From Opitutus sp. (lineage in GTDB: Bacteria > Verrucomicrobiota > Verrucomicrobiia > Opitutales > Opitutaceae), in the NCBI GenBank assembly GCA_024707325.1, contig JANPZY010000001.1, positions 868,001-932,000 on the forward strand: DNA of 64,000 bases, given 5' to 3'. Under the pieces are notes generated by a model. That model did no database searches and was not told the DNA's origin. It saw only the letters and a list, made by a program, of their open reading frames with translations. Below are positions 51,460 through 60,964 of the stretch, in pieces. Within the stretch, counting starts at the first letter, position 1. Each line of letters begins with the position of its first letter. The translations under genes were made by a program, and so were the position numbers.

Positions 51460-52164
51460 ATGACCCTACGCTCCCGCTTCTTCCTTATCCTGGGCCTTCT
51501 TTGCGCGTCCGTGACCGCCGCCAGCGCGGTGACGACCTTCAAAGACAACTTCACTTCCACGAAGCTGAATTCGAAGTGGAAGCACGTCTCCGAAAACAAG
51601 GGCAAGCTCACGCCGAAGAACGGCAAGCTCAACCTCGTCACGTCCTCCAAATCGAAGGACACCGGCGGTCACCTCATCCTCACGAAGCCGTTGCCGAAGG
51701 TGACGGAAAACTGGGAAATGCAGCTCACCCTCGAGAACAAGGCCAAGTCGGGTGAGGCGTGGGTCGGCGCCGCGATCGCCAACTCCGCGAAGCCCTACGA
51801 CAACATGTGCGGCGTCGAGCTGTATCAGCAGAAGGGCAAGCGCTGGATCGACACCTTCCACATCCAGAAGGGCAAGGAGAGCGATGGTCCTGCCAAATCG
51901 ACCACCGCAAAGAAGGTCTACGTGCGCCTCGTCTACAAGAAGTCGACCAAGCTGATCACCCTCTATCGCCGCACCTCGACCTCCGCCTCCTGGACCAAGG
52001 TGCTCACCTACTCTCCGTTCAACGACAAGAAACAGAAATACCGCGGCAACTGGGGCCTCGATAAGAAGAAGGGCAAGTTCACCGTCGCGATCTACGCCGG
52101 CTCCAAGAAGGTCAAGGTCACGGCCGGCACCGTCACCGCCGACGGCTTCGTGGTGAAGAACTGA
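51460..52164 (+). CDS. Secreted beta-sandwich-like protein, paralog B
   Basis: A 234-residue homologue of the protein at 47906. The signal peptide is MTLRSRFFLILGLLCASVTA and the mature start is TFKDNFTSTKLNSKWKHVSE. It contains more Lys than paralog A. The roughly 85 bp upstream of both starts are also alike (a GCAGCGCTYCAYTTC block and an ACGAA..CAC stretch), so promoter and leader were duplicated. Function is unknown; it may bind a cell-wall or extracellular carbohydrate. Confidence 0.85.
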   Translation: MTLRSRFFLILGLLCASVTAASAVTTFKDNFTSTKLNSKWKHVSENKGKLTPKNGKLNLVTSSKSKDTGGHLILTKPLPKVTENWEMQLTLENKAKSGEAWVGAAIANSAKPYDNMCGVELYQQKGKRWIDTFHIQKGKESDGPAKSTTAKKVYVRLVYKKSTKLITLYRRTSTSASWTKVLTYSPFNDKKQKYRGNWGLDKKKGKFTVAIYAGSKKVKVTAGTVTADGFVVKN

Positions 52165-52193
52165 CGCCACCAACATTTCTACGCTTCTCCAAA

Positions 52194-52222
52194 GGCCCGA
52201 CTCACCGAGTCGGGTCTTTTTT
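52194..52222 (+). terminator. Terminator of paralog B
   Basis: CCCGACTC (52196-52203) pairs with GAGTCGGG (52207-52214) across an ACC loop and is followed by a T run. It is the same hairpin as at 48643. Confidence 0.9.
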
Positions 52223-52366
52223 GTGCGCACGCGAGTCCAGGCGAAGCGCACCGCGCCCCGGCAGCGGGTTTCGCGACATCTCTCCATGCCTTCATGAAAC
52301 GCTGTCCGATTTTTGCGGGCTCGCTCGTTGGAGCTTAAAACGCCATCAAATTTCACCTCGCCCGTT

Positions 52367-53578
52367 ATGAACTCCTCCTACCGCTGGATCATGGTCGCGC
52401 TCGGCGGCCTCATGGGCTGCGTCGCGATCGGCGCGATGTTTTCGCTGGCGGTTTTTCTCGGCCCGATCTCCGAGGCCACCGGCTGGAGCCGCGCGGCGAT
52501 TTCGGCGGCGATGACGATCGATTTTCTCGTGATGGGCGTCGCGGGTTTCGCGTGGGGCGCGTTGAGCGATCGGTTCGGCGTGCGCCGCGTGGTCTTGTGC
52601 GGAGCGTTGCTGCTCGGCGCAGGGCTCACGCTCGCGAGTCGGGCGACGTCGCTGCTCACGTTTCAAATCGGCTACGGTGTGCTCGTGGGTTTGTCGGCGG
52701 GCGCGTTTTTCGCGCCCACGATCGCGGCGGTTACGGCGTGGTTCGATACGCAGCGCGGTCTCGCCGTGTCGCTCGTGTCCGCGGGCATGGGGATGGCGCC
52801 GCTCACGATCTCGCCCTTCGCCGGCTGGCTGATCACGCACTACGACTGGCGCACGGCGATGGGCATCATCGGCGTCGGCTCGTGGTGCGTATTGATCCCG
52901 GCGGCACTGCTTGTTCGCAATCCGCCTGCGCGCAGCGCTACCGCGCTCTCATCGGTCGAGGGTGTGGTGCCGCCTCCACGCGCGGACGAGATGACGCTGA
53001 AGCGCGCCCTGCTCTCGCCGCACTTTTTTGTGTTGGGCGGCACGTTCTTCCTCTGCTGCGCGGCTCACTCGGGGCCGATTTTCCACATGATGAGCTACGC
53101 GCAGTTTTGCGGGCTTTCGACGATGACGGCGGTGAGCATTTACAGCGTCGAAGGATTGGCGGGACTCGGAGGGCGCTTGTTGTTCGGCGTGGCAGCGGAC
53201 CGGCTGGGCGTGAAACGCGTGCTCGTCACGGGCCTCGTCGCGCAGGCACTCACGATCGGCACCTACGCGACGATTCGCGACGCGGCGGAGTTCTACGCGC
53301 TGGCGATCGTATTTGGCGTGGCCTACGGCGGCGTGATGCCGCTCTATGCCGTGCTCGCACGCGAATACTTCGGACAGAAAATCATGGGCGCGGTGTTTGG
53401 CGCGGCGACGATGTTGTCGGCGATCGGCATGGCATTCGGCCCCGTGGTGGGCGGCTGGGTTTTCGATACGTGGCAAAACTATCGCTGGCTCTTCCTCGGT
53501 TCGGGGGCGGTGGCGCTCGGCGCAGCCGCGATCGCGCTTACATTTCCTCGCGTGTCACGCGCGCCGGCGCAGGCGTGA
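52367..53578 (+). CDS. MFS transporter (monocarboxylate/OFA-like)
   Basis: A 403-residue twelve-segment MFS protein. MVALGGLMGCVAIGAMFSLAV and GALSDRFGVRRVVLCGALLL (the A motif) start it, and the second half carries GRLLFGVAADRLGVKRVLV. The pattern resembles the oxalate/formate and monocarboxylate antiporter group, but the substrate is unknown. The ATG at 52367 is preferred over the ATG at 52313. A GH43 gene follows after 75 bp on the same strand. Confidence 0.85.
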   Translation: MNSSYRWIMVALGGLMGCVAIGAMFSLAVFLGPISEATGWSRAAISAAMTIDFLVMGVAGFAWGALSDRFGVRRVVLCGALLLGAGLTLASRATSLLTFQIGYGVLVGLSAGAFFAPTIAAVTAWFDTQRGLAVSLVSAGMGMAPLTISPFAGWLITHYDWRTAMGIIGVGSWCVLIPAALLVRNPPARSATALSSVEGVVPPPRADEMTLKRALLSPHFFVLGGTFFLCCAAHSGPIFHMMSYAQFCGLSTMTAVSIYSVEGLAGLGGRLLFGVAADRLGVKRVLVTGLVAQALTIGTYATIRDAAEFYALAIVFGVAYGGVMPLYAVLAREYFGQKIMGAVFGAATMLSAIGMAFGPVVGGWVFDTWQNYRWLFLGSGAVALGAAAIALTFPRVSRAPAQA

Positions 53579-53653
53579 GCGGACGCTGAGAACGCGCATC
53601 CGCGGCTTCGCATCCGGACCTTTTCCCGACCCGGATCGTCTTTGCCATCCCCC

Positions 53654-55240
53654 ATGAAACTACGCTGCGTTCTCCGTATCCTTGCGGCTGCTGCGGTGCC
53701 CGGCATCGTCGCGCTAATGAGCTACGCTCAAACTCCGTCCACCAGCGGCTTCCAACGCGGCTTCGATGGACAGCGCAAAGCCGATCTCGGCGACGGCACT
53801 TTTCTCAATCCCGTGCTCGCGGGTGACCACGCCGATCCCTCGGTGCTCAAGGTCGGCGCCGACTACTACATGGTGCACTCGTCGTTCGAGAGCGTGCCGG
53901 GCCTCGTGATCTGGCACTCGCGCGACCTGGTGAACTGGGAACCGGTCGGGCCCGCGCTCAACCGCTACATCGGCAATGTCTGGGCACCCGACCTGATAGA
54001 GCACAAGGGCCGCTTCTACATTTATTTCCCCGCGCTCGGCGCGAACCGCCTCACCAACATGGTGGTGTGGGCCGACGACATTCGCGGTCCGTGGAGCGAT
54101 CCGATCGATCTCAACGTCGGCAACATCGATCCCGGTCACGCGGTCGGTCCCGACGGGAAACGTTATCTGTTTTTCAGCGCCGGCTACATGGCGCCGCTGT
54201 CCGACGACGGCCTGAGCATCGCCGGCCCGGCGAAGAAGGTTTACGATGGCTGGCAGTATCCCGAGCACTGGGAGGTGGAGACCTTCGCCCAGGAAGGCCC
54301 GAAGATCCTGCGTCGTGGCGAGTATTACTACATGGTCCTCGCCGAAGGCGGCACCGCCGGTCCCGCCACGAGCCACATGGTGATCATGGCGCGCTCGAAA
54401 TCGATCGAGGGTCCGTGGGAAAACTCGCCCTACAATCCCATCGTCCGCACGCAATCCGCCGCGGAAAAATGGTGGTCGCGCGGTCACGCCACGCTGCTCG
54501 AGGGCCCCGACGGCAAGCAGTGGTATCTCGTCTATCACGCCTACGAAAACGGCTACTACAATCTCGGCCGCCAGACGCTCCTCGAGCCCGTCGAGTGGAC
54601 CGAAGACGGCTGGGTGAAAGCCTCCGGCTACGACGTCGCGCGCCCGATTCCGATGCCCGCCGGTGGCTCGGCGGTGACGCATGGTCATCCGCTCTCCGAT
54701 GATTTCAGCACGAGCAAGCTCGGCGTGCAGTGGGCGTTTTTCCATCCGGACGAACCGCTCGGCGCACTGCACCGCTACGAAGACGGCGCACTCGTTCTCA
54801 AAGCCAACGGCACTTCACCGAAAGACACGCGCCCGCTGACGCTCACCACGGGCGATCACGCTTACGAAATCGAAGTCGAGATCGAGCGCGATGAAGACGC
54901 GATCGGCGGCCTGATGCTCTTTTACAGCGAGCGCCTCTTCGCCGGCCTCGGTTTCTCCAAGGACCACAAACTCGAATACTGGAAAGGCGACATCTCCAAT
55001 TTCGACCGCCCCGCCGAGATCGGCCGACGCTATTTCCTGCGTCTGCGCAACAACCACCATGTCGTCACCGTGTGGTTCAGCGCCGACGGCCAGAATTGGA
55101 CCAAGCACTGGATGCAGTTCGAAGTCTCCGGCTACCACCACAACGTCGCCGGCGGTTTCCTCGCCCTCCGCCCGGCGCTGCTCGCCGCGGGCAAGGGCGA
55201 AGTCCGCTTCCGCAACTTCAAATACAGGGCACTGCCCTAA
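53654..55240 (+). CDS. Secreted two-domain GH43 glycosidase
   Basis: A 528-residue protein with an N-terminal signal region (about 1-25). The GH43 propeller (about 48-335) has D61 in HADPSVLKV, D159 in NIDPGHAV and E214 in FAQEGPKI. A second beta-sandwich of about 180 residues (about 350-528; LSDDFSTSKLGVQWAFF) matches the C-terminal domain of two-domain GH43 xylosidases and arabinofuranosidases. The gene stands apart from the other GH43 genes. The substrate is not known. Confidence 0.87.
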   Translation: MKLRCVLRILAAAAVPGIVALMSYAQTPSTSGFQRGFDGQRKADLGDGTFLNPVLAGDHADPSVLKVGADYYMVHSSFESVPGLVIWHSRDLVNWEPVGPALNRYIGNVWAPDLIEHKGRFYIYFPALGANRLTNMVVWADDIRGPWSDPIDLNVGNIDPGHAVGPDGKRYLFFSAGYMAPLSDDGLSIAGPAKKVYDGWQYPEHWEVETFAQEGPKILRRGEYYYMVLAEGGTAGPATSHMVIMARSKSIEGPWENSPYNPIVRTQSAAEKWWSRGHATLLEGPDGKQWYLVYHAYENGYYNLGRQTLLEPVEWTEDGWVKASGYDVARPIPMPAGGSAVTHGHPLSDDFSTSKLGVQWAFFHPDEPLGALHRYEDGALVLKANGTSPKDTRPLTLTTGDHAYEIEVEIERDEDAIGGLMLFYSERLFAGLGFSKDHKLEYWKGDISNFDRPAEIGRRYFLRLRNNHHVVTVWFSADGQNWTKHWMQFEVSGYHHNVAGGFLALRPALLAAGKGEVRFRNFKYRALP

Positions 55241-55291
55241 GCGGCCCGCCTCTCGCGTGTGGCGGAGCGCGCAATCGCTCTGCCGCCGCGC

Positions 55292-55870
55292 TCAGACTCG
55301 CAGCACAGCGCGAAAGCCGCGCCCGCTGTAGTAGGACTCCGCGCCGTTGTGATAGATGAACACACGGCCGAAGCGACGATCGCCGAAAATCGCGCCGCCC
55401 CGCTCGCGGATCTCGCGCGGCGTCTTCAGCCAGCTCGACGTTTTTGTATCAAATTCTCCGATACGCTGGAAAGCGAAGTAGCCTTCCTCATCGAGCAGCT
55501 CCACGCCCATCGACGCCGCCAGGCCGTCCGCGCTGCCCTCGGGCTTGAACTTCTTGCGGCTCTCGAGCGCTTCTTCGTCGTAGCACAGACTCTGGCGTCC
55601 GGCCGGGCTCTGCTCCGCGCAATCGACAAACATCAGCTCGCCCGATTTCGCGTCGCGCGACACCACGTCGGGCTCGCCACCCGTGCGCTCCATTTCCGCG
55701 AGCGACCAGAGCTTCGCCGGCGCGGCGGATTCAAGCCGCTGCTTCACGTCCGCCCACGCGAGTTTGGGATGACGCTGCGGATGTTTTTCAAAGCGCGCCT
55801 GCAAGGTCTCGAGCAGCGCGTCGCGCTCTTTCGCTGCGAGAGCCTTTTTGCCGGAAGAGGATTTACTCAT
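55292..55870 (-). CDS. DUF4256 family protein
   Basis: A 192-residue protein of the DUF4256 family. ERDALLETLQARFEKHPQRH, PDVVSRDAKSGELMFVDCA and RRFGRVFIYHNGAESYYSGR are the conserved segments. The ATG at 55870 is used; an ATG at 55891 is also in frame. Function is unknown. It is convergent with the GH43 gene and lies alone. Confidence 0.87.
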   Translation of the reverse strand: MSKSSSGKKALAAKERDALLETLQARFEKHPQRHPKLAWADVKQRLESAAPAKLWSLAEMERTGGEPDVVSRDAKSGELMFVDCAEQSPAGRQSLCYDEEALESRKKFKPEGSADGLAASMGVELLDEEGYFAFQRIGEFDTKTSSWLKTPREIRERGGAIFGDRRFGRVFIYHNGAESYYSGRGFRAVLRV

Positions 55871-55984
55871 GGAAACGTGGGCTAGCCGCACGCTGCGCCG
55901 ACTACACCTAATTGAAAATAATTTTCCACTCGTTGTCCGATGGAGGCGCGTTCAGTCGTTACACCAGAACACATCCTGCCCCAC

Positions 55985-56434
55985 ATGACTACTCCTTCGA
56001 CGCCACCTGTGTTTGCCACCAGCCGTGAAATCGCTGCCTCGGCGGAGGAGATCTTTGCGGCATTTCAGGATCCCGAGAGATTCGCGCGCTGGTGGGGACC
56101 GGCGGGATTCACCAACACGTTTCACTCCTGCGATTTTCGCACGGGCGGGACTTGGTCCTACACGATGTTCGGGCCCGATGGCGCGAAGTTTCCCAACCAA
56201 AGCGAGTTCGTGGAAGTCGACGCGGCGCGACGCGTTGTGATCCAGCACGTGTCCGGACCGCAGTATCGGCTGACGATCACCTTCGAGCCCACCGCCAGCG
56301 GCACGCGCGTCGACTGGGTGCAGATTTTCGAACACCCGGAAGTCGCCAAGCGGATCGCACACATCGTGACGCCCGCCAACGAGCAAAACCTCGACCGCCT
56401 CACCGCCGAAGTGCTCGCGCGGAAATCCGCATGA
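55985..56434 (+). CDS. SRPBCC (AHSA1/START-like) family protein
   Basis: A 149-residue protein of the AHSA1-type SRPBCC fold. SREIAASAEEIFAAFQDPER and FARWWGPAGFTNTF form the N-terminal helix and first strands, and FEVDAARR, TFEPTASGTRVDWVQ continue the sheet. Such proteins bind hydrophobic ligands or act as stress-related activators; the ligand is unknown. The ATG at 55985 gives a normal length. Confidence 0.85.
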   Translation: MTTPSTPPVFATSREIAASAEEIFAAFQDPERFARWWGPAGFTNTFHSCDFRTGGTWSYTMFGPDGAKFPNQSEFVEVDAARRVVIQHVSGPQYRLTITFEPTASGTRVDWVQIFEHPEVAKRIAHIVTPANEQNLDRLTAEVLARKSA

Positions 56435-56440
56435 CCTGAA

Positions 56441-56585
56441 AGGTGGAACCCGCCGTCCCCGCGGTTTGTTTCGCTGTCGATCGAATCAACAGAGCACGGA
56501 GATCCCAACTCGGCGCCAATCCTCCGGCTCCTTTCTCACTCTGCGTTCTCTGCGCCGCTGGGGCGAGGACGCCGGGCTCCACCTT
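56441..56585. mobile_element. Expanded MITE-like element, copy D
   Basis: The sequence begins AGGTGGAACCCGCCG and ends GCCGGGCTCCACCT, the same terminal inverted repeats as the 78-bp copies. The middle is longer (145 bp in all) and contains TCTCACTCTGCGTTCTCTGC, suggesting an insertion. Confidence 0.6.
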
Positions 56586-56668
56586 CCGCGCTTCTGCGAT
56601 TTCGCGTTTCTGCAATTTCACCAGCTTCCGTTCGTGTTTCCGTGTTTCCGCGATGAGTCATGATTTCG

Positions 56669-56700
56669 CCCGCATCGTGGCGCGACTCGGTGCGGGTTTT
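56669..56700 (+). terminator. Hairpin resembling an array unit
   Basis: CCCGCA (56669-56674) pairs with TGCGGG (56691-56696) and four T residues follow. The distance between CCGCA and TGCGG is 21 bp, exactly as in the terminator at 27629. Possibly a lone relic of the 22-bp array. Confidence 0.4.
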
Positions 56701-56785
56701 GCCGAGTGCGGGTGAGGCGTTTTTCTTCACCCGGCTTGGTTGGTGGCCCGGTGGCGCCGTGGCGCGGTCGACACTATTCTGGGTC

Positions 56786-57733
56786 ATGCGCGCTGCCATC
56801 GAATCCTTCGTGCCGCTGTTGCTCGCGCACGCGGACGGCACAGCGCTCACCGGGCCGCGCACGTGGGGCGAACTCGCGGGCGCATGGACGCTGGATCCGC
56901 TGCTGTTGTTCGCACTGCTCGCGACGGCCTGGGTGTATCGTCGCGGAGCACGAGCGCACCGCGCCGCGCTGAGAAACGCCGCGAAAAAACAGGCTGTGCG
57001 AAGCGGACTCCAGCAGTGGGAGGTGGCGTGCTTCTGGGCGGGTTGGTGGACGCTCGTGCTCGCACTCGTGTCGCCGCTGCACGCCTGGGGTGGCGTGTTG
57101 TTTTCCGCGCACATGACGCAGCACGAGCTGCTGATGCTCGTCGCAGCGCCGCTACTCGTTTTGGGACGACCGATCGTGGCGTTCCTCTTTGCGATCCCGC
57201 GTCCCGACGCCCGACAGGTCGCGAGCCTCGCGCGAGAGCCGACGTTTCAGCGGTGGTGGCGCGTGCTCAATCGCCCGTTCGTCGCCTGGTTTGTGCACGC
57301 GCTCGCGCTATGGGGGTGGCACGTGCCGGTGTTTTATGAATCCACGCTGCGCCACGAGTGGCTGCACGATCTGCAGCACCTGAGCTTCTTCGGCACGGCG
57401 CTCTTGTTTTGGTGGGCGCTGCTGCACCGGCGGGCGGATGCGCGAACAGTGGGAGTGGGCGTGCTGTATTTGTTCACGACGATGCTGCACAGCGGACTGC
57501 TGGGCGCGCTGATTCTGTTTTCGCGCACACTGGCGTATCCAAGTTATACCTACACCGCACCGGACTGGTCACTGACTCCGCTTCAGGATCAGCAGCTCGG
57601 CGGCCTCATCATGTGGGTGCCGGGGGGCCTCGTGTATGTGATCGCCGCGCTCGCGATGGTCGCCGGCTGGATGCACGCCGGCGAACGGCCGACTTCTTGG
57701 CCGGCCGCTGCCTCGACGGCGCAGTCCACGTGA
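56786..57733 (+). CDS. ctaG: CtaG-type cytochrome c oxidase assembly protein
   Basis: A 315-residue membrane protein with about seven transmembrane segments. The family motifs SAHMTQHELLMLVAAPLLVLG, HEWLHDLQHLSFFGTALLFWW and SRTLAYPSYT match the caa3-type CtaG proteins that help deliver copper to the CuA or CuB site of cytochrome oxidase. The ATG at 56786 is preferred over 56660. No oxidase genes are near. Together with the bufferin operon it is the second copper-related gene in the window. Confidence 0.85.
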   Translation: MRAAIESFVPLLLAHADGTALTGPRTWGELAGAWTLDPLLLFALLATAWVYRRGARAHRAALRNAAKKQAVRSGLQQWEVACFWAGWWTLVLALVSPLHAWGGVLFSAHMTQHELLMLVAAPLLVLGRPIVAFLFAIPRPDARQVASLAREPTFQRWWRVLNRPFVAWFVHALALWGWHVPVFYESTLRHEWLHDLQHLSFFGTALLFWWALLHRRADARTVGVGVLYLFTTMLHSGLLGALILFSRTLAYPSYTYTAPDWSLTPLQDQQLGGLIMWVPGGLVYVIAALAMVAGWMHAGERPTSWPAAASTAQST

Positions 57734-57761
57734 AGAAAAAGCGCGACCGCGCGGCACTGGC

Positions 57762-59655
57762 TCAGCGGTGCTCTTCGTAGGTGATGTCGATCTTGGCGAG
57801 GAAGGCCTTCTTCTTCGCCTCGCCCTGGAAGCGGATGGAGTGCGTGAGTTCGTTGTAGATCCAGCCGTTTTGCGGATCGGGCGCGACCTCCTCGCCGTCG
57901 ACGAGCACGCGAATGCTCTTCTTGTAGAGCGTGGCGCCAGCGTCGACCGGCTCGAGTGCGACGGCGACGGTTTCCGCGATGCGATCGCCGAGTGCGGCAA
58001 GCGGCTCCGAGAAATCGGTCTCGATGTTGAGCACGGTGCCGCCGGTGAGTTCGGCCGCGCGGCGGTGAGAGATGTTGTCGGGTGCGACGACCGCGTGCAT
58101 TTCGATTTTGCCGCGCTTGTTGCCTTTCGCGATGATGAACGGGCGGAGCACCCAGTAGTTGATGTAGCCGTCGAGTGTCTGGCGATCGTCGGGGTGGCGC
58201 GCGTTATACTGGCGCAGGAGATCGGGGAGTTTTCCGTTTTGCACCCACTCGGCCTCGCGTGTGCCGTCGCGGGTATCCTTCCACGTGGCCATACGCGTCT
58301 CCTCTTCGTCCATGAAGAACACGACGAAGGTCGTGGCCTCGGGGCGGAGGAAGGTGTGCTGCTTGTTGTAATAGCCGGCGACGAAGTTATACACGGCCGT
58401 GAACGCGGTGCGGTTGCTGTCGCCATTGGTGCCGACCTTGACGAGCTCGGCGAAAATCGCGTCGGGCGTGTCGGGCGTGATCCACGGCTGGTCCATGACG
58501 GAGAGCGTCACGAGGTTGCCGTTGCTCGCGACGCGCTTGGTCGTCGTTTTCGGTCGGTCGCGGCTGTCGAGCACGGGCCGGCCGGAGCGATCGAGCTGGG
58601 TGGAGCGCACCTCTTTGTAGAACCGCTGCTCATCGGGGCGGAGGCTCGTGTCGGCATCGACGAAATCCGTCGTGAGCACACCGATGCGGTAATCGAGATC
58701 GCGCGCGCGGAAGAGTTGGCGGAAGCGGCTGAGGTTTTCCGCGATGCGGCTCTGGTGCGCGGCCATCGAGGGCGAGTTGTTGATCACGAAAACGAGATCG
58801 ACTTCGCGGCTGCGCGAGCGGTCGGCGGAAATGCTTTTCTGGATCCGGATGGGTTCGACCGAAACAACGACGGCGTTCTCGATGCCGAGCTGCGGGTTGT
58901 TTTCGTCGATCGTGTAGTAGTTGAAACGATCCTCGCCGATGAAACCGGGATTAGGCGAATAGGTGAGCTGGCCCGTGGTGCGGTCGAGCTTCGCGGTGCC
59001 GTTTTGCGCTTTGATATCCTCGTCGAGCAGGTAGGCGACCTGCGGCTCGGCGAGGCCGATGCGATCGGCGTCGGACATGAAGTCCTCGTGACTCGGGACT
59101 TTTTGCGAAACAGGTCGATTCGGACGCGTCGTGAGCACGACCTCGCGCGACTGGAGGTTGCGCTCGCGCATGGCATCGACCTCGAGCTTTTGCAGGACGA
59201 CCGGAGCCGGCGGCGAGATCGTGATGACGACGCGATTTTGGAACGTGAGACCGGTGGTGGCGTTGCGGACCGTGTAGGTAAACGAGTCTTGCCCGTGGTA
59301 ATCATCGTCCGGCCGATACGCGAAATAGCCGAGCCGCGAGGTCTTGTTGTTGAAGAAGTCGGCATCGTCGCCGCCGGAGAGTCCCACGCGGCCGAAACGG
59401 GGCTCCTCCGTAATCGCGTAGGTGAGTTCGTCGCCCCCGTCTCCGCTCATGATCTCGGAACCGACCTCAAGCAACCCGTGCGCGCCCGCGTCCTCCTGGA
59501 TCTCATACTCGAGCGGCGAAGTGGCGACGATGACGTCCTTCTCGCCCGCGGTGGCGGACGACTCGTCAGCGACGGCAAATGCCGGAGCGAGCGCGAGGGA
59601 GCAAGCGAGGCAAAAGCGTGCGCAACCATGCGCGGGAAATGTTTTTGAGATTCAT
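57762..59655 (-). CDS. Secreted VWA-domain protein with cadherin-like repeats (frameshift in signal peptide)
   Basis: A protein of about 630 residues. From ATG 59655 the frame reads MNLKNISRAWLRTL and then must drop one base of the A run at 59612-59615 (T on the coding strand) to continue as CLACSLALAPAFAVAD, a good signal peptide. Two cadherin-like or Ig-like repeats follow, each with a DxFTYTV or DRFNYY motif. The VWA domain starts DLVFVINNSPSM, a variant of the DxSxS metal site. The uncorrected frame has only a TTG at 59474. It may be a surface adhesion or scaffold protein. Confidence 0.78.
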
Positions 59656-59837
59656 GGTGATGAGGCCGATGCGACACATACCACTCCTCCGTCATGCCAG
59701 CAACAGCCGGGTTCCGCCGAGGTTTCCGGAGAGGATTGTGGGGGAGGACGAGGAAGCCAACGCATGGCGGAAAGGCCCCCGAAAATTTGGCCTTGCGTGG
59801 GAAATGCAGCACCGTAGGGTGCGCGGCTCCGCGGTTA

Positions 59838-59914
59838 GTCCCCATCGTCTAGCCCGGTTAGGACACCACCCTTTCACGGTGAGAACCGGGGTTCGAATCC
59901 CCGTGGGGACGCCA
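59838..59914 (+). tRNA. tRNA-Glu (anticodon TTC)
   Basis: A 77-nt cloverleaf including an encoded CCA. The acceptor stem pairs GTCCCCA (59838-59844) with TGGGGAC (59904-59910). The anticodon loop reads CTTTCAC with TTC, and the T arm contains GGTTCGAATCC. It is isolated from other tRNA genes. Confidence 0.97.
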
Positions 59915-59919
59915 ATTTT

Positions 59920-59953
59920 AAAAGCCCGTAATTCGAAAGAGTTACGGGCTTTT
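59920..59953 (+). terminator. Terminator after tRNA-Glu
   Basis: AAAAGCCCGTAA (59920-59931) pairs perfectly with TTACGGGCTTTT (59942-59953), and the T run is the end of the stem. It follows the tRNA directly and is probably active in both directions. Confidence 0.85.
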
Positions 59954-60038
59954 GAGTATCTGTCTGCCTGGAACTTAGCGACTTCGCGCCACCACGCAGA
60001 AGTTTGACGCGCTGCCGGGCAGGCATTGCTCTCGCGGG

Positions 60039-60953
60039 ATGACGTTTGCCGAAATCGCTGCCGCGCTCCCCACCCAAGCGGTCACTTCCATCGAGGGCCT
60101 CCCCTTCCCGCGCATCGCGTCGGGCAAGGTCCGCGAGATCTTCGATCTCGGCGACGCGCTCCTCCTGGTCGCGACCGACCGGCTCTCGGCGTTCGACGTC
60201 ATTTTGCCCGACGGCATTCCGGGCAAGGGCTCCATTCTCACGCAGATGAGCCACTGGTGGTTCGCGCAACTGAGCCACATTATTCCGAATCATCTGTTGC
60301 CCGATCAAGCGGCCGAGTTCGCGCGTCGCGGCATCACCGACCGCAATCTGCAACTCCGCAGCATGATCGTGCGAAAACTGAAACCGCTCACGATCGAATG
60401 CGTGGTGCGCGGCTATCTCGTCGGCAGCGGCTGGAGCTCGTATCAGAAAACTGGATGCGTCTGCGGCATCACACTGCCGCCGGGTCTTCGTCAGGCCGAC
60501 CGCCTGCCCCAAGCCATTTTTACGCCGACGACCAAGGCGCCGAAGGGCCAGCACGACGAGCCGATCGACGACGCACAGGGCGCCGCGGCGATCGGCGCTG
60601 CACTTTACGAGAAGGTGAAGGCCACGAGCCTCGCGCTGTATCAGTTCGGTCACGATCGGGCACGCCGGGCCGGCATGATTCTCGCCGACACGAAGTTCGA
60701 GTTTGGCACCGACGAAGCGGGCAACCTCATCCTCATCGACGAAGTGCTCACGCCCGATTCGTCACGTTACTGGCCGGCCGAGTCCTACGCGGTCGATCGT
60801 TCGCCGCCGAGCTACGACAAACAGTTCGTCCGCGATCACCTGCTGGCCATCAAATGGGATCAGAAGCCGCCCGCGCCCACGCTCCCGGCCGACGTCATCG
60901 AGCGCACGCGCGAAAAATACCTGGCCGCTTTGCGTAATCTGCTCGGCGCCTGA
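60039..60953 (+). CDS. purC: Phosphoribosylaminoimidazole-succinocarboxamide synthase (SAICAR synthetase)
   Basis: A 304-residue enzyme of purine biosynthesis, joining CAIR and aspartate with ATP. SGKVREIFDLGDALLLVATD and RLSAFDVILPDGIPGKG are the ATP-binding and family signature segments, and ECVVRGYLVGSGWSSYQKTG and IDEVLTPDSSRYW complete the active site. The length (about 300) is that of the longer, yeast-like PurC form. It runs into the cupin gene with a one-base overlap at the earliest cupin start. Confidence 0.95.
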   Translation: MTFAEIAAALPTQAVTSIEGLPFPRIASGKVREIFDLGDALLLVATDRLSAFDVILPDGIPGKGSILTQMSHWWFAQLSHIIPNHLLPDQAAEFARRGITDRNLQLRSMIVRKLKPLTIECVVRGYLVGSGWSSYQKTGCVCGITLPPGLRQADRLPQAIFTPTTKAPKGQHDEPIDDAQGAAAIGAALYEKVKATSLALYQFGHDRARRAGMILADTKFEFGTDEAGNLILIDEVLTPDSSRYWPAESYAVDRSPPSYDKQFVRDHLLAIKWDQKPPAPTLPADVIERTREKYLAALRNLLGA

Positions 60954-60964
60954 TGGTATGCGGC

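Noticed and set aside
59447..59845. A 132-codon minus-strand gene upstream of the VWA protein
   Set aside because: It overlaps the signal peptide of the VWA protein in another frame and has an Arg/Ser-rich shadow composition.
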